Source: Buchnera aphidicola (Rhopalosiphum maidis)
GTDB taxonomy: Bacteria; Pseudomonadota; Gammaproteobacteria; Enterobacterales; Enterobacteriaceae
DNA: 64,000 nucleotides
NCBI RefSeq assembly: GCF_003671935.1
Contig: NZ_CP032759.1
Coordinates: forward strand, 558,001-622,000
Direction of reading: 5' to 3'
Within the stretch, counting starts at the first letter, position 1; each line of letters starts with the position of its first letter. The notes beneath the pieces were generated by a model. It did no database searches and had not been told where the DNA came from. It saw only the letters and a list, made by a program, of their open reading frames with translations. The position numbers were made by a program, and so were the translations under genes. Below, one piece after another: positions 1 through 9,226 of this stretch.

Positions 1-2083
1 GAAAATCGAAATTTACATGTGTTTTAATTGTACGATACAATACGTCTTTTAAAATATCGTAAATAGTTTTTTGAATGTTTTTTGAATCAATTAATTTATT
101 ACGCTGTGCATAAATTACACGACGTTGTTCATTGCATACATCATCATATTCTAATAATTGTTTTCTAATGTCAAAGTTACGATTTTCTACTTTTTTTTGA
201 GCATTTTCTATGGCTTTTGTAACCCAAGGATGTTCAATAGCTTCATTAAAAGATAGTCCTAACTTTCTCATCATACTAATGATTTTATCAGATGCAAAAA
301 TCCTCATTAGTGAATCTTCCATAGACAGGTAAAAACGTGAAGAGCCACTGTCTCCTTGTCGACCAGAACGTCCTCTTAATTGATTATCAATCCGACGTGA
401 TTCATGACGCTCAGTACCAATAATATGCAATCCTCCAGATAAAACAACTAAATCATGTTGTTTCTTCCAATTTATCTTAATTTTTTCAATTTTATCTAAA
501 CATACATTTTTTTCTAATTCTGATTCTAAACTACCTCCTAGTACAATATCTGTGCCTCGACCTGCCATATTAGTAGCAATTGTTACTGATTTCGCTTTTC
601 CTGCCTGAGCTATAATTTCAGCTTCTCTTGCATGAAATTTAGCATTTAAAACATTATGCTTAATATTTAATTTTTTTAGTTTTTTTGAAATCATTTCTGA
701 TTTCTCAATTGAAATTGTACCTACTAAGACAGGTTGATTTTTTTTTATACAATTTTGAATATCTTTTAAAATAGCGTTTATTTTTTCTTCTTCAGTCATA
801 TAAACTAAATCAGGCATATCTTTTCTTATCATTGGCTTATTTGTAGGAATGGTAATAGTGTCCAGATTATAAATTGAACTAAATTCAAAAGATTCAGTTG
901 AAGCAGTACCTGTCATACCGGCTATTTTTTTATATAAACGAAAATAATTTTGAAATGTAATCGATGCTAAAGTTTGATTTTCATTTTTTATAACAACGTT
1001 TTCTTTTGCTTCTATTGCTTGATGCAGTCCATCAGACCATCTTCTACCTGGCATAGTTCGACCTGTGTGTTCATCCACAATAATAACATTGTTACCTTGT
1101 ACAAGGTAATCTACATTTCGTGTAAATAAATTATGCGCACGTAAAGCGGATATGACATGATGCATTAATATAATATTATTTGAAGAATATAAAGATTCTC
1201 CTTTTTTCATTAATTTTTGATTAAGTAATAGCTTTTCAACTTCAACTAAACCTCTTTCAGTTAAATATATTTGTTTTGATTTTTCATCAATAGAAAAATG
1301 ACCATTTCCGTGAAATTTTTCTGAATCTTCTTTTTTTTGACAAATTAAAGATGACACTAATTTGTTAATTTCTTTATATAAAAAAGAACTATCTTCTGAA
1401 GGTCCAGAAATAATTAAAGGCGTTCTAGCTTCATCTATTAAAATAGAATCAACCTCATCTACTAAAGCATAATTTAACTCACGTTGAACTCTTTCTTCAG
1501 GAGAAAAAACCATATTATCTCGAAGATAATCAAATCCGTATTCATTATTAGTACCATAAGTAATATCACATAAATAAGCCTTTTTTTTATCAAGAAAAGA
1601 CATTTCAGATAAATTTAAACCAACTTTCAAACCAAGAAATTCAAATAAAGGAGTATTTTTTTTAGCATCTCGCTCTGCTAAATAGTCATTCATAGTAACT
1701 ATATGTACTCCTCGACCTGTTAATGCATTTAAATAAGAGGGTAAAGTTGAAGTTAATGTTTTTCCTTCTCCTGTACGCATTTCTGCAATACATTGTTTAT
1801 TTAAAACTATACCACCAAGAATTTGAACATCAAAATGACGCATATTGAAAACACGACGACTTGCTTCTCGAACTGTTGCGAAAGATTCTGGTAATAAATT
1901 ATCTAAACTTTCACCATTTTGTAATCTTATACGAAATAATTTAGTATTTTCTTGCAGTTTCTTATCTGATAATTTTTTAAATCTTTCTTCTAATTGATTA
2001 ATTGAAGATACTATATTTTTAAATTTTTTTAAAACACGATCATTACGATTACTAAATATTTTAGTTAAAAATTTAATAAACAT
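1..2083 (-). CDS. secA: SecA preprotein translocase ATPase (3' part outside window)
   Basis: Motor ATPase that drives preproteins through SecYEG at the inner membrane. The frame is open from an ATG at 2083 to the left edge, giving about 694 residues of a protein of roughly 875-900. The N-terminus reads [16 protein letters not shown]. The Walker A motif MRTGEGKT lies near residue 105, followed by the DEAD-like nucleotide-binding domain 1 with [12 protein letters not shown] near residue 210. The last residues seen belong to the helical wing/scaffold region, so the C-terminal linker and any zinc finger lie outside the window. It follows mrcB on the same strand after 84 bp. I saw no frame break, although the reading was not checked codon by codon over its whole length. 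Confidence 0.96.
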   Translation of the reverse strand, partial: MFIKFLTKIFSNRNDRVLKKFKNIVSSINQLEERFKKLSDKKLQENTKLFRIRLQNGESLDNLLPESFATVREASRRVFNMRHFDVQILGGIVLNKQCIAEMRTGEGKTLTSTLPSYLNALTGRGVHIVTMNDYLAERDAKKNTPLFEFLGLKVGLNLSEMSFLDKKKAYLCDITYGTNNEYGFDYLRDNMVFSPEERVQRELNYALVDEVDSILIDEARTPLIISGPSEDSSFLYKEINKLVSSLICQKKEDSEKFHGNGHFSIDEKSKQIYLTERGLVEVEKLLLNQKLMKKGESLYSSNNIILMHHVISALRAHNLFTRNVDYLVQGNNVIIVDEHTGRTMPGRRWSDGLHQAIEAKENVVIKNENQTLASITFQNYFRLYKKIAGMTGTASTESFEFSSIYNLDTITIPTNKPMIRKDMPDLVYMTEEEKINAILKDIQNCIKKNQPVLVGTISIEKSEMISKKLKKLNIKHNVLNAKFHAREAEIIAQAGKAKSVTIATNMAGRGTDIVLGGSLESELEKNVCLDKIEKIKINWKKQHDLVVLSGGLHIIGTERHESRRIDNQLRGRSGRQGDSGSSRFYLSMEDSLMRIFASDKIISMMRKLGLSFNEAIEHPWVTKAIENAQKKVENRNFDIRKQLLEYDDVCNEQRRVIYAQRNKLIDSKNIQKTIYDILKDVLYRTIKTHVNFDF

Positions 2084-2167
2084 ATTAGAATTCTCAAGTT
2101 ATACTTTTTTATTAATTAAAATAATCAACCATTTATTAGATATAAAATAGTATTTTTTATTGATTGA

Positions 2168-4471
2168 TTATAAAAAAAAACTTTTTATCCAAAATAAAAA
2201 ATTTTTTTTCTTTTTTTGAATGTTCTTAATTTTTTTTTTCACAAGCATGTTTTTACTACATATATTTTCATTATTTAACAACCATATTGGTAAAGGTTTT
2301 TGATGTTCGTCACTTTTCTCACAAAATAACGTCCCTAATTTATTCATATAAAACACATTGATATTGTTAGGAGGTTCTAATATTAATGGAGTTGGAGCTT
2401 GATATTCAAGATATCTTCGATAAATTTGCATAGCTCCTGAAGAACCATATAATTTAGTTGATTTATTATTATCTCTTCCTATCCAGGTAATTACAATTTG
2501 TCTACCATCAATCCCCACAAACCAATTATCTACTAAGTTGTTTGTTGTGCCTGTTTTACCTGCCAAAGAAAATTCTTTAAAAACTAAACCTAATGATTTT
2601 GCTGTTCCACAACTAACGACTTTTTGCATACCATACAATGTTAAATAAGTTGCTTCAATAGATTCTATATTTTTAGATTGAGGTAAACTTTGGTATAGTA
2701 CTTTACCATCATCAGAAATAATTGATCGAACTGAAGATAGCAAATTTTTATAACCATTATTTGCAATTACCTGAAAAACTTGAGCTATTTCAATAGGCGT
2801 TAAATTAATAGCTCCTAAAGATATAGAAGGAAACGGAGTAATTAGTTTTTTAGAAATTCCTAAATGAAACCAACTTTTCATTAAGTTTTCTAAACCCATA
2901 TCTATACTTAAATTAACAGTGGGAACGTTGATCGAATTAGTTAATGCATCTATCAACATTACTTTCCCACTAAAATGATAATTATTATTTTTTGGAATCC
3001 AAAATTTACCATTCTTTAATTTAATTGCAATTGGACGATCAGAAATCCAAGTATTTAAACGATATTTTTTAGGATGAGATAATGCCGTTAAATAAGTGAT
3101 TGGTTTAGATAGAGAACCAATAGAACGACGAGCCTGTAAGGCACGATTATAACCATAAAATTTTGGATTAGATCCTCCAACAAGAGATTGAATTTCTCCA
3201 GTAAAACGATCTACTACAATCATAGCAATTTCTAAATCTTTTAATTTTTTTTTCTTTTTTAAAATTGGTATTCCTATCTTAACAGCTTTTTCAACAGCGT
3301 TTTGCGAAAAAACATCTAAAGTTGTAAAAACTTTTATACCTGATAAATTTTTAATCTTATTTTTTAATTTTTCTTTTATTTCCATTTGAACAAGCTGTGT
3401 AAAATTAGGATAAGAAGAAATAACACATCCTCTAGGCTTTATATTTAAAGGTCTTTTAGACAATTTAATATAAATTTTTTCTTGAATATATCCTTGATTA
3501 AATAATGATAGTAAAACTATATTTCTTCTATTTAAAGCAAATTCAGGATTGCTCCAAGGATTATACAAAGAAGCTCCTTTGACCATTCCCACTAATAAAG
3601 CATACTGATCTAAATTTAACTCATCAATTGGTCTGCCAAAATAATATAAACTAGCAAGAGGGAAACCTCGAATTTGTTCTTTACCGTCTTGTCCTAAATA
3701 AACTTCATTCAAATATAACTCTAAAATACGATCTTTTTTATAAAACCAATCTAAAATTAATGCCATATACGTTTCATTTATTTTTCTCCATATTGAACGA
3801 GTATTTGTTAAAAAAAGATTTTTAACTAGCTGTTGAGTAAGAGTACTGCCACCCTGAACTGTTCTACCTGCCATTATATTAACTAAAAAAGCTCTTCCTA
3901 TAGAAGACAGATTAATACCATTATGTTCATAAAAATATCTATCTTCAATTGCTAATAATGTTTTAATTAACAGTTGTGGATATTTAGATCTAGGAATAAA
4001 TACACGTTTTTTTCCTTCTGGAGATTCTAACATGGCTATTAACTTAGGTTCTAAACGAAAAAAACTAAAATTACGATTATTTTCAATATTTTGAATTTTC
4101 AATAAATAGTTTTCATCAAAAAACAACTTCACATGAAATGCGTTTTCTCTCAGATCTGGAAAATCAAAAGAACGACGTATAAATTCTATATTATTGTTTT
4201 TTATAGTGTATTCACCTGGTGACATAACAGTATCAACTTCTCTATACATAGTACCTTGTAAAAATTTTGATACTTCTTTCTGAGAGTATAGGTTACCAGG
4301 TTCTAAATTTATTATACGACTATATATTGATATAGGAAAATGCCATACTTTGCCATCAATCAATCGTCCTATTTTCATGTATAAAAAAAATCCATAAATC
4401 AATACTAAAATTAATATTAAGAAAAAAATTTTTCCTAATAATTTTATTTTTCTTTTATTGAAATACATCAA
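2168..4471 (-). CDS. mrcB: Penicillin-binding protein 1B, bifunctional transglycosylase/transpeptidase
   Basis: Class A penicillin-binding protein that polymerises and cross-links peptidoglycan in the periplasm. The 767 residues show a short basic N-terminus, one membrane segment at about 13-31, a UB2H-like region (about 40-140), a glycosyltransferase family 51 domain with the catalytic glutamate at E176 (EDRYFYEH), and a transpeptidase domain. The penicillin-binding motifs are intact: S453-L-S-K456, S513-I-N515 and K639-T-G641. It is shorter than the 844-residue E. coli form, mainly at the cytoplasmic N-terminus and the C-terminus. The first two codons are both ATG, so the start could be 4471 or 4468. 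It lies between truA and secA on the same strand. Intact catalytic motifs suggest a working wall polymerase in a cell with very little envelope. Confidence 0.96.
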   Translation of the reverse strand: MMYFNKRKIKLLGKIFFLILILVLIYGFFLYMKIGRLIDGKVWHFPISIYSRIINLEPGNLYSQKEVSKFLQGTMYREVDTVMSPGEYTIKNNNIEFIRRSFDFPDLRENAFHVKLFFDENYLLKIQNIENNRNFSFFRLEPKLIAMLESPEGKKRVFIPRSKYPQLLIKTLLAIEDRYFYEHNGINLSSIGRAFLVNIMAGRTVQGGSTLTQQLVKNLFLTNTRSIWRKINETYMALILDWFYKKDRILELYLNEVYLGQDGKEQIRGFPLASLYYFGRPIDELNLDQYALLVGMVKGASLYNPWSNPEFALNRRNIVLLSLFNQGYIQEKIYIKLSKRPLNIKPRGCVISSYPNFTQLVQMEIKEKLKNKIKNLSGIKVFTTLDVFSQNAVEKAVKIGIPILKKKKKLKDLEIAMIVVDRFTGEIQSLVGGSNPKFYGYNRALQARRSIGSLSKPITYLTALSHPKKYRLNTWISDRPIAIKLKNGKFWIPKNNNYHFSGKVMLIDALTNSINVPTVNLSIDMGLENLMKSWFHLGISKKLITPFPSISLGAINLTPIEIAQVFQVIANNGYKNLLSSVRSIISDDGKVLYQSLPQSKNIESIEATYLTLYGMQKVVSCGTAKSLGLVFKEFSLAGKTGTTNNLVDNWFVGIDGRQIVITWIGRDNNKSTKLYGSSGAMQIYRRYLEYQAPTPLILEPPNNINVFYMNKLGTLFCEKSDEHQKPLPIWLLNNENICSKNMLVKKKIKNIQKKKKNFLFWIKSFFL

Positions 4472-4615
4472 AAACCCTTTTAATGAAAAAATTTTTTATT
4501 TACAAAAGAAATAAATTTTTATTTTAATAATATATGTAATTTATAAAATATAAATAAATTAAATATATTAAAAAAAGAAAATATTTTAAAAAAAAATTTA
4601 ACGTTGATTTTTTCT

Positions 4616-5407
4616 TTAAATAATAAAATCATTTTTTAATACAGGTAAATTAAAATATATAGGATATTCTACAAAGAATAAATATAAACCTTGAGCTGGA
4701 GCAGTAGGACCTGCATAGTTTCTATCTTTTTTATCTAATAGTTTTTTAATGCAATTTTTTTCTGTATAATTGCTGATTTTAATTAATGAACCAACAATAT
4801 TTCGAACCATATGATATAAAAAAGAATTAGCAGTAATATCAATAATTACCCAATTTTTTAAACGCCAAACATTTAAATTGGTTATTTTTCTTCGAGGAGA
4901 ATTTGATTGACAACCTAAAGCACGAAAAGATGAAAAATTATGCTCTCCTAATAAGGATTGTGCTTCAACAAACATCTTATCAATATTTAATTTTTTATGA
5001 ACATGATTTGATTTACTAGAAAAAATAGCAGAACGACATCTATTATTATATATGATATAACGATAAGAACGAGAAATAGCACTATAGCGAGCACTAAAAC
5101 TTTGTGAAACTTCCTTCACCCATTTGACAGAAATATTTTTAGATAAATAAGTATTTACTCCAACTGTCCAAGAAAAGTCACTTCTAACAGAAGTACTTGT
5201 AAAATGTATTACTTGTCCTACACTATGAACACCAGCATCAGTACGACCGGAACATACAGTATTTACTGGATGATTTGCAATTTTAGACAAAGCTGTCTCT
5301 ATTTCTTCTTGAACAGTAGGAAATCCCTTTTGACGTTGCCAACCATGATAATAACTTCCATCATATTCTACTCCCAAGGCAAATTTCTTAATTTTTTTTT
5401 CTTTCAT
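4616..5407 (-). CDS. truA: tRNA pseudouridine(38-40) synthase TruA
   Basis: Makes pseudouridine at positions 38-40 in the anticodon arm of several tRNAs. It has 263 residues, close to the E. coli length of 270. The catalytic aspartate is D57 in the motif GRTDAGVH, and FLYHMVRN further on is the second conserved active-site segment. The start ATG at 5407 gives an N-terminus ([16 protein letters not shown]) matching the family. It is first in a minus-strand series truA-mrcB-secA, with 144 bp before mrcB, and is divergent from dksA. Nothing looks damaged. Confidence 0.97.
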   Translation of the reverse strand: MKEKKIKKFALGVEYDGSYYHGWQRQKGFPTVQEEIETALSKIANHPVNTVCSGRTDAGVHSVGQVIHFTSTSVRSDFSWTVGVNTYLSKNISVKWVKEVSQSFSARYSAISRSYRYIIYNNRCRSAIFSSKSNHVHKKLNIDKMFVEAQSLLGEHNFSSFRALGCQSNSPRRKITNLNVWRLKNWVIIDITANSFLYHMVRNIVGSLIKISNYTEKNCIKKLLDKKDRNYAGPTAPAQGLYLFFVEYPIYFNLPVLKNDFII

Positions 5408-5709
5408 TTATTAAATTTCCTATGAATACATAAAAAATGTTTTTTTTAATTAAAAATACAATTATTTAAATTAATATATTTGTATAAAAATATATTTCAC
5501 TCAAGTTTATGTTAATATTATTTAAAATAATTATTTTTATTTTTTTTGAATATTAAAATTCATTTTTAATTAAAAATAATAATATCTAAATGATTTTTGT
5601 ATTCTTATTTAAGATAAATGTTTTTTAAATAACACGAATCATCAATAATTAATATTTAAAAATATATTTTTTATTTTAAATACATGTAAATATTTCATTG
5701 GACAAAAAT
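5408..5709. other. Divergent spacer truA/dksA, no gene seen
   Basis: About 300 bp of extremely A+T-rich DNA between the divergent starts of truA and dksA. It must hold promoters for both, but I could not pick a convincing -35/-10 pair. No RNA gene or open frame of note is visible. Confidence 0.6.
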
Positions 5710-6165
5710 ATGGAAAAAGAAAAACGCAAAAAAACGTCATCTCTAAATGTTCTTTCTATTGCTGGTTTGAAACCTTATCAAAAAAAAATAGATGAAGAAT
5801 ACATGAATGAAAAACAAATGTTACATTTTAAAAAAATTCTCGAAACATGGAAAAATCAATTAAAAATTGAAATTAATCACACTTTACTTTATATACAAGA
5901 CAAATCAACTAACTTTCCAGATCCTATTGATCGAGCTGCTCAGGAAGAAGAATTCAGTTTAGAACTAAGAAACAGAGATAGAAGTCGTAAATTAATAAAA
6001 AAGATACAAGAAACTTTGAAAAAAATAAAAGATAAAGACTTTGGTTACTGTAGTTCTTGTGACGTTGAAATCGGAATTCGTCGCTTAGAGGCTAGACCAA
6101 CTGCAAATCTCTGTATTGATTGTAAAACATTAGCAGAAATTCGAGAAAAACAAATGGCTGGTTAA
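5710..6165 (+). CDS. dksA: DksA, RNA polymerase-binding transcription factor
   Basis: Binds in the secondary channel of RNA polymerase and, with ppGpp in relatives, adjusts rRNA and amino-acid promoters. Starting at the ATG at 5710 the protein is 151 residues, the same as E. coli, and begins [15 protein letters not shown]. An upstream in-frame TTG at 5698 would add four residues but lacks support from homology. The coiled-coil tip keeps D71 and D74 ([13 protein letters not shown]), and the zinc finger keeps C114, C117, C135 and C138 in the same numbering as E. coli. A hairpin terminator follows. Retention is striking because most other regulators are absent from such genomes. Confidence 0.97.
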   Translation: MEKEKRKKTSSLNVLSIAGLKPYQKKIDEEYMNEKQMLHFKKILETWKNQLKIEINHTLLYIQDKSTNFPDPIDRAAQEEEFSLELRNRDRSRKLIKKIQETLKKIKDKDFGYCSSCDVEIGIRRLEARPTANLCIDCKTLAEIREKQMAG

Positions 6166-6177
6166 CATGTTTAGATT

Positions 6178-6220
6178 AGGATATTCGATTGATATATTAA
6201 ATTATCTCGAGTATCCTTTC
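6178..6220 (+). terminator. Probable terminator after dksA
   Basis: Arms at 6178-6188 and 6207-6217 pair over 11 bp with one G.U (AGGATATTCGA with TCGAGTATCCT), 13 bp after the dksA stop and before panB. The T run that follows is short (TTTCTT), so efficiency is uncertain. Confidence 0.55.
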
Positions 6221-6263
6221 TTAAAATTAATTAATTATTTTCTTTTAAAAAAAGTAGGTAACA

Positions 6264-7055
6264 ATGGAATCTATCACTATTTCAAAAATACAAAACTGGA
6301 AGAAAAATAAAAAAAAAATCGCTGCTATCACAGCTTATGACTTCAGTTTTTCTAGACTATTTTCAAATGAAGGTATTCCTATAATGCTTATAGGTGATTC
6401 TCTAGGGATGACTATTCAAGGCCATAATTCTACATTATCTGTAAAAATTCAAGATATTGAATATCATACAAAAGCTGTTAGAAAAGGTTCACCCAATTCT
6501 TTTTTATTGTCTGATTTACCATTTATGTCTTATTTTGGAGTCAAAGAAACTTTAAAAAATACAGCTAAAATTATACAAGCTGGAGCTAATATGATAAAAA
6601 TAGAAGGTGGAAAATGGTTAGTTAAAACCATAAAAGAACTATCGAAAAGATCAATATTAGTTTGTGGACATATAGGATTAACTCCACAATCTGTTGATTA
6701 TTTAAGTGGTTATAAAGTTCAAGGAAAAGAACAAAATGACGCACAAAGAATAATAGATGAAGCTTCTATTCTAGAAGAAGCGGGTATAAAAATGTTAATT
6801 CTAGAATGTATTCCTTCACTTTTAGCTAAAAAAATAACTGAAAACTTATCTATTCCAGTGATTGGTATAGGATCAGGTAAATATACTGACGGACAAATAC
6901 TTGTCATGCAAGATTTGTTAGGAATAACTGATGGAAAAAAACTAAAATTTGTAAAAAATTTTCTTTCTGATAGTGGAAGCATTCAAAATGCTGTTAAAAA
7001 ATACATTAGTGAAGTTGAAAATGGTAATTTTCCTAATGAAAAATATAGTTTTTAA
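6264..7055 (+). CDS. panB: 3-methyl-2-oxobutanoate hydroxymethyltransferase
   Basis: First committed enzyme of pantothenate synthesis: transfers a hydroxymethyl group from 5,10-methylene-tetrahydrofolate to 2-oxoisovalerate, giving ketopantoate. Length is 263 residues (E. coli 264). Metal ligands and active-site residues are in the usual places: D45 (IGDSLGM), D84 (SDLPF), K112 and E114 (KIEGG), E182. The ATG at 6264 follows a TAGGT element at 6255-6259. panC begins about 15 bp after the stop, so the two probably form an operon that supplies pantoate and pantothenate for the aphid. No panD or panE is present here. Confidence 0.97.
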   Translation: MESITISKIQNWKKNKKKIAAITAYDFSFSRLFSNEGIPIMLIGDSLGMTIQGHNSTLSVKIQDIEYHTKAVRKGSPNSFLLSDLPFMSYFGVKETLKNTAKIIQAGANMIKIEGGKWLVKTIKELSKRSILVCGHIGLTPQSVDYLSGYKVQGKEQNDAQRIIDEASILEEAGIKMLILECIPSLLAKKITENLSIPVIGIGSGKYTDGQILVMQDLLGITDGKKLKFVKNFLSDSGSIQNAVKKYISEVENGNFPNEKYSF

Positions 7056-7070
7056 AATTGCGAGATGACA

Positions 7071-7928
7071 ATGAATATTATAAAAAATGTACATATATTA
7101 GAAAAAAAAATAAAAGAATTAAAAAAAAAGAAAAAAGTAATTGGATTAGTACCAACAATGGGAAATTTACATCATGGTCACATAAAACTTATTTCATCAG
7201 CAAAAAAGTATGTAGATATTGTAATCGTAAGTATTTTTATCAATCCCATGCAGTTTAATAATTTATTAGATTTAAAAAAATATCCTAAAACTTTTGAACA
7301 AGATTGTTGTATTTTAAGAAAAGAAAAAATTGAAATTCTTTTTTATCCTGATATACATGAAATGTATCCTATTGGATTAAAAAATCATACATATATTGAC
7401 GTACCTAAACTATCTAAAATTATAGAAGGTAAAGCACGTCCTGGTCATTTTGTTGGCGTAACAACAATAGTTTGCAAATTATTTAATTTAGTACAACCAA
7501 ACTTTTCTTTCTTTGGAGAAAAAGATTATCAACAATTATTAATTGTAAAAAAATTAGTTAAAGAATTAAATTATCCTATAAAAATTATCAGTGTACCTAC
7601 AATAAGATTAAAAAACGGATTAGCTTTTAGCTCAAGAAATAAAAACCTGAGCATTTCAGAACAAAAAAAAGCACCTTTTTTATATAAAACTATAAAAAAA
7701 ACATGCAATATTATTAGGCAAAAAAAAGGAAAAAACATTCATAAAACCATTCAAGAATCACGAGAATATCTTAGAAAAAAAGGATTTTATATTGATATAT
7801 TTAATGCATATGATCCTAAAACACTTGATTCTATATGTAAACCAAGTAAAAGTATTATTGTACTAGCATCAGTTTGGTTGGGGAAAACTCGATTAATTGA
7901 CAATAAAAAAATTACACTAAAAAATTAA
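7071..7928 (+). CDS. panC: Pantothenate synthetase
   Basis: Joins pantoate and beta-alanine with ATP to make pantothenate. I chose the ATG at 7071 (285 residues, N-terminus MNIIKNVHI) because it aligns with the E. coli start and has GAG at 7062-7064 six bases upstream; an ATG at 7065 would add Met-Thr. The nucleotidyltransferase motif PTMGNLHHGH with its HxGH element, the PGHF loop, GEKDYQQL and the KMSKS-like SSRN are all present. It follows panB closely on the same strand and converges on hpt with only nine bases between the two stops. Confidence 0.96.
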   Translation: MNIIKNVHILEKKIKELKKKKKVIGLVPTMGNLHHGHIKLISSAKKYVDIVIVSIFINPMQFNNLLDLKKYPKTFEQDCCILRKEKIEILFYPDIHEMYPIGLKNHTYIDVPKLSKIIEGKARPGHFVGVTTIVCKLFNLVQPNFSFFGEKDYQQLLIVKKLVKELNYPIKIISVPTIRLKNGLAFSSRNKNLSISEQKKAPFLYKTIKKTCNIIRQKKGKNIHKTIQESREYLRKKGFYIDIFNAYDPKTLDSICKPSKSIIVLASVWLGKTRLIDNKKITLKN

Positions 7929-7937
7929 AAAAACTCT

Positions 7938-8471
7938 TTACTTTTTAAAAATTACTTTTCCTATATATGGTAAATATCGATAAGATTGAGCATAATCTAT
8001 TCCATAACCAACCATAAATTCGTCAGGTATAGAAAAACCTATAAAATCAACATTAATATCCACTTCACGACATTCTGGTTTATCTAAAAGAGTACAAATA
8101 GACAATGACTTTGGATTTCTTAATTTTAAAATACCTAATACCTTACTCAAGGTTTTTCCAGAATCAATAATATCTTCAACAATTAAAACATTTTTATTAT
8201 AAATATCTTCATCTAAATCTTTTATAATTTTTACATCTCCAGTAGAAATCATTCCACGTCCATAACTAGAAGTAGTCATAAAATCAACTTCATGTTCAAT
8301 TTTAATTCTACGACATAAATCTGCTACAAACACAAATGAACCACGTAGTAAAGCAATTAATATTATTTTATTTTCGCTATTTTTATATTTTTTAGTAATT
8401 TCTTTACCTAGTTCACGAACGCGAATATCTAGTTCTTTTTCCGAAATAATAACTTTGATAGTATGTTTCAT
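7938..8471 (-). CDS. hpt: Hypoxanthine phosphoribosyltransferase
   Basis: Purine salvage enzyme converting hypoxanthine (and guanine more weakly) with PRPP to the nucleotide. It has 177 residues (E. coli 178). The PRPP-binding loop [13 protein letters not shown] is at about 95-107, and the flexible loop SSYGRG at 68-73. The start ATG at 8471 is the only one that fits the family. It stands alone on the minus strand between convergent panC and the long thr leader region. It fits an organism that obtains purine precursors partly from the host. Confidence 0.96.
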   Translation of the reverse strand: MKHTIKVIISEKELDIRVRELGKEITKKYKNSENKIILIALLRGSFVFVADLCRRIKIEHEVDFMTTSSYGRGMISTGDVKIIKDLDEDIYNKNVLIVEDIIDSGKTLSKVLGILKLRNPKSLSICTLLDKPECREVDINVDFIGFSIPDEFMVGYGIDYAQSYRYLPYIGKVIFKK

Positions 8472-9226
8472 AATATTAACTAAGTTTTTAGTGTATGTTG
8501 AAATTTGTTATATTAAAAAATGATTTTTTGATATTTATTGAATAAACACAGTTTTTTTAAAAAATTTTAATATAAAAATTTACAAACAAAAATATTTATT
8601 TTTTAACTATTGCACTAATAATAATCATTATGTTATAAAAATCAAATTACTAATAGAAAAATAGTATTAATTTAATAGAAATATAATTATAAAATAATCA
8701 AATTCATTTTTAATTTTTTAAGTAAAATTTATTCTACAATTAAAATTTTTAATATTTTTTAAAATCAATAAAAAACATATTATTATTTATATAAAAATAA
8801 TAATTTTAATAATTAAACATATCATATAAAAAAATAAAAGTTTTTTAATAGAAAAAATATCTTTTTTTTCCTAATAATTTATTACAATATTAATAAACTA
8901 AATCTGTGATAAAATTAATAATATTTAAAATATACGTTATACTTAAAAAAACAAAAATATTCTTAATTACAGCTCTAAATCTTATTAAATAACACTATTC
9001 AATAAATTAATTAACTTGCTTTAAAGTTTTGTTGATTTATGTCTAAGGATACTACGTAAAACATATTAATATCTACTGCTTATCGTTTCTTCTTTAGTAG
9101 AAGAACTGTTTTTATTTATTATAACTAATCATACTTAATATGAGACAATGTATATATTTAATAAAAACCCGCTCACGAATAATGCGGGTTTTTTATGATA
9201 TAAATTTAAGGATATAAAAAAAAAAT
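8472..9226. other. 755-bp spacer and probable thr leader region
   Basis: Between hpt (minus) and thrA (plus). The first 450 bp are extremely A+T rich with nothing recognisable. A possible plus-strand promoter is TTAATA (8915-8920), 17 bp, TATACT (8938-8943). Downstream are a six-codon frame MSKDTT (9039-9059) ending in two threonine codons, a perfect 7-bp hairpin with arms 9087-9093 and 9099-9105 followed by CTG and a T run, and the terminator at 9163-9194. The Shine-Dalgarno AAGGA for thrA is at 9208-9212. Promoter and leader peptide are tentative; the hairpins are directly visible. Confidence 0.5.
9163..9194 (+). terminator. thr-operon attenuator-like intrinsic terminator
   Basis: Arms 9163-9172 (AAAAACCCGC) and 9184-9193 (GCGGGTTTTT) pair perfectly over 10 bp around an 11-base loop, with a T run, 33 bp before the thrA start. 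No plus-strand gene lies upstream for more than 1.2 kb, so this terminator has nothing to terminate except a thr leader transcript. Its A-tract/CCCGC/GCGGG/T-tract design matches the E. coli thr attenuator as I know it. Confidence 0.8.

Noticed and set aside
5698..5709. TTG start for dksA four codons upstream
   Set aside because: The ATG at 5710 gives exactly the 151-residue E. coli protein with identical zinc-ligand numbering.
8472..9030. Possible small RNA or gene remnant in the first part of the hpt/thrA spacer
   Set aside because: Nothing but A+T-rich sequence with short chance repeats; no composition change, hairpin with T run or conserved motif was seen.
9140..9217. 25-residue frame MRQCIYLIKTRSR... 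as thr leader peptide
   Set aside because: It reads through the terminator stem and into the thrA Shine-Dalgarno, and has only one Thr codon. A leader ought to end before the terminator.
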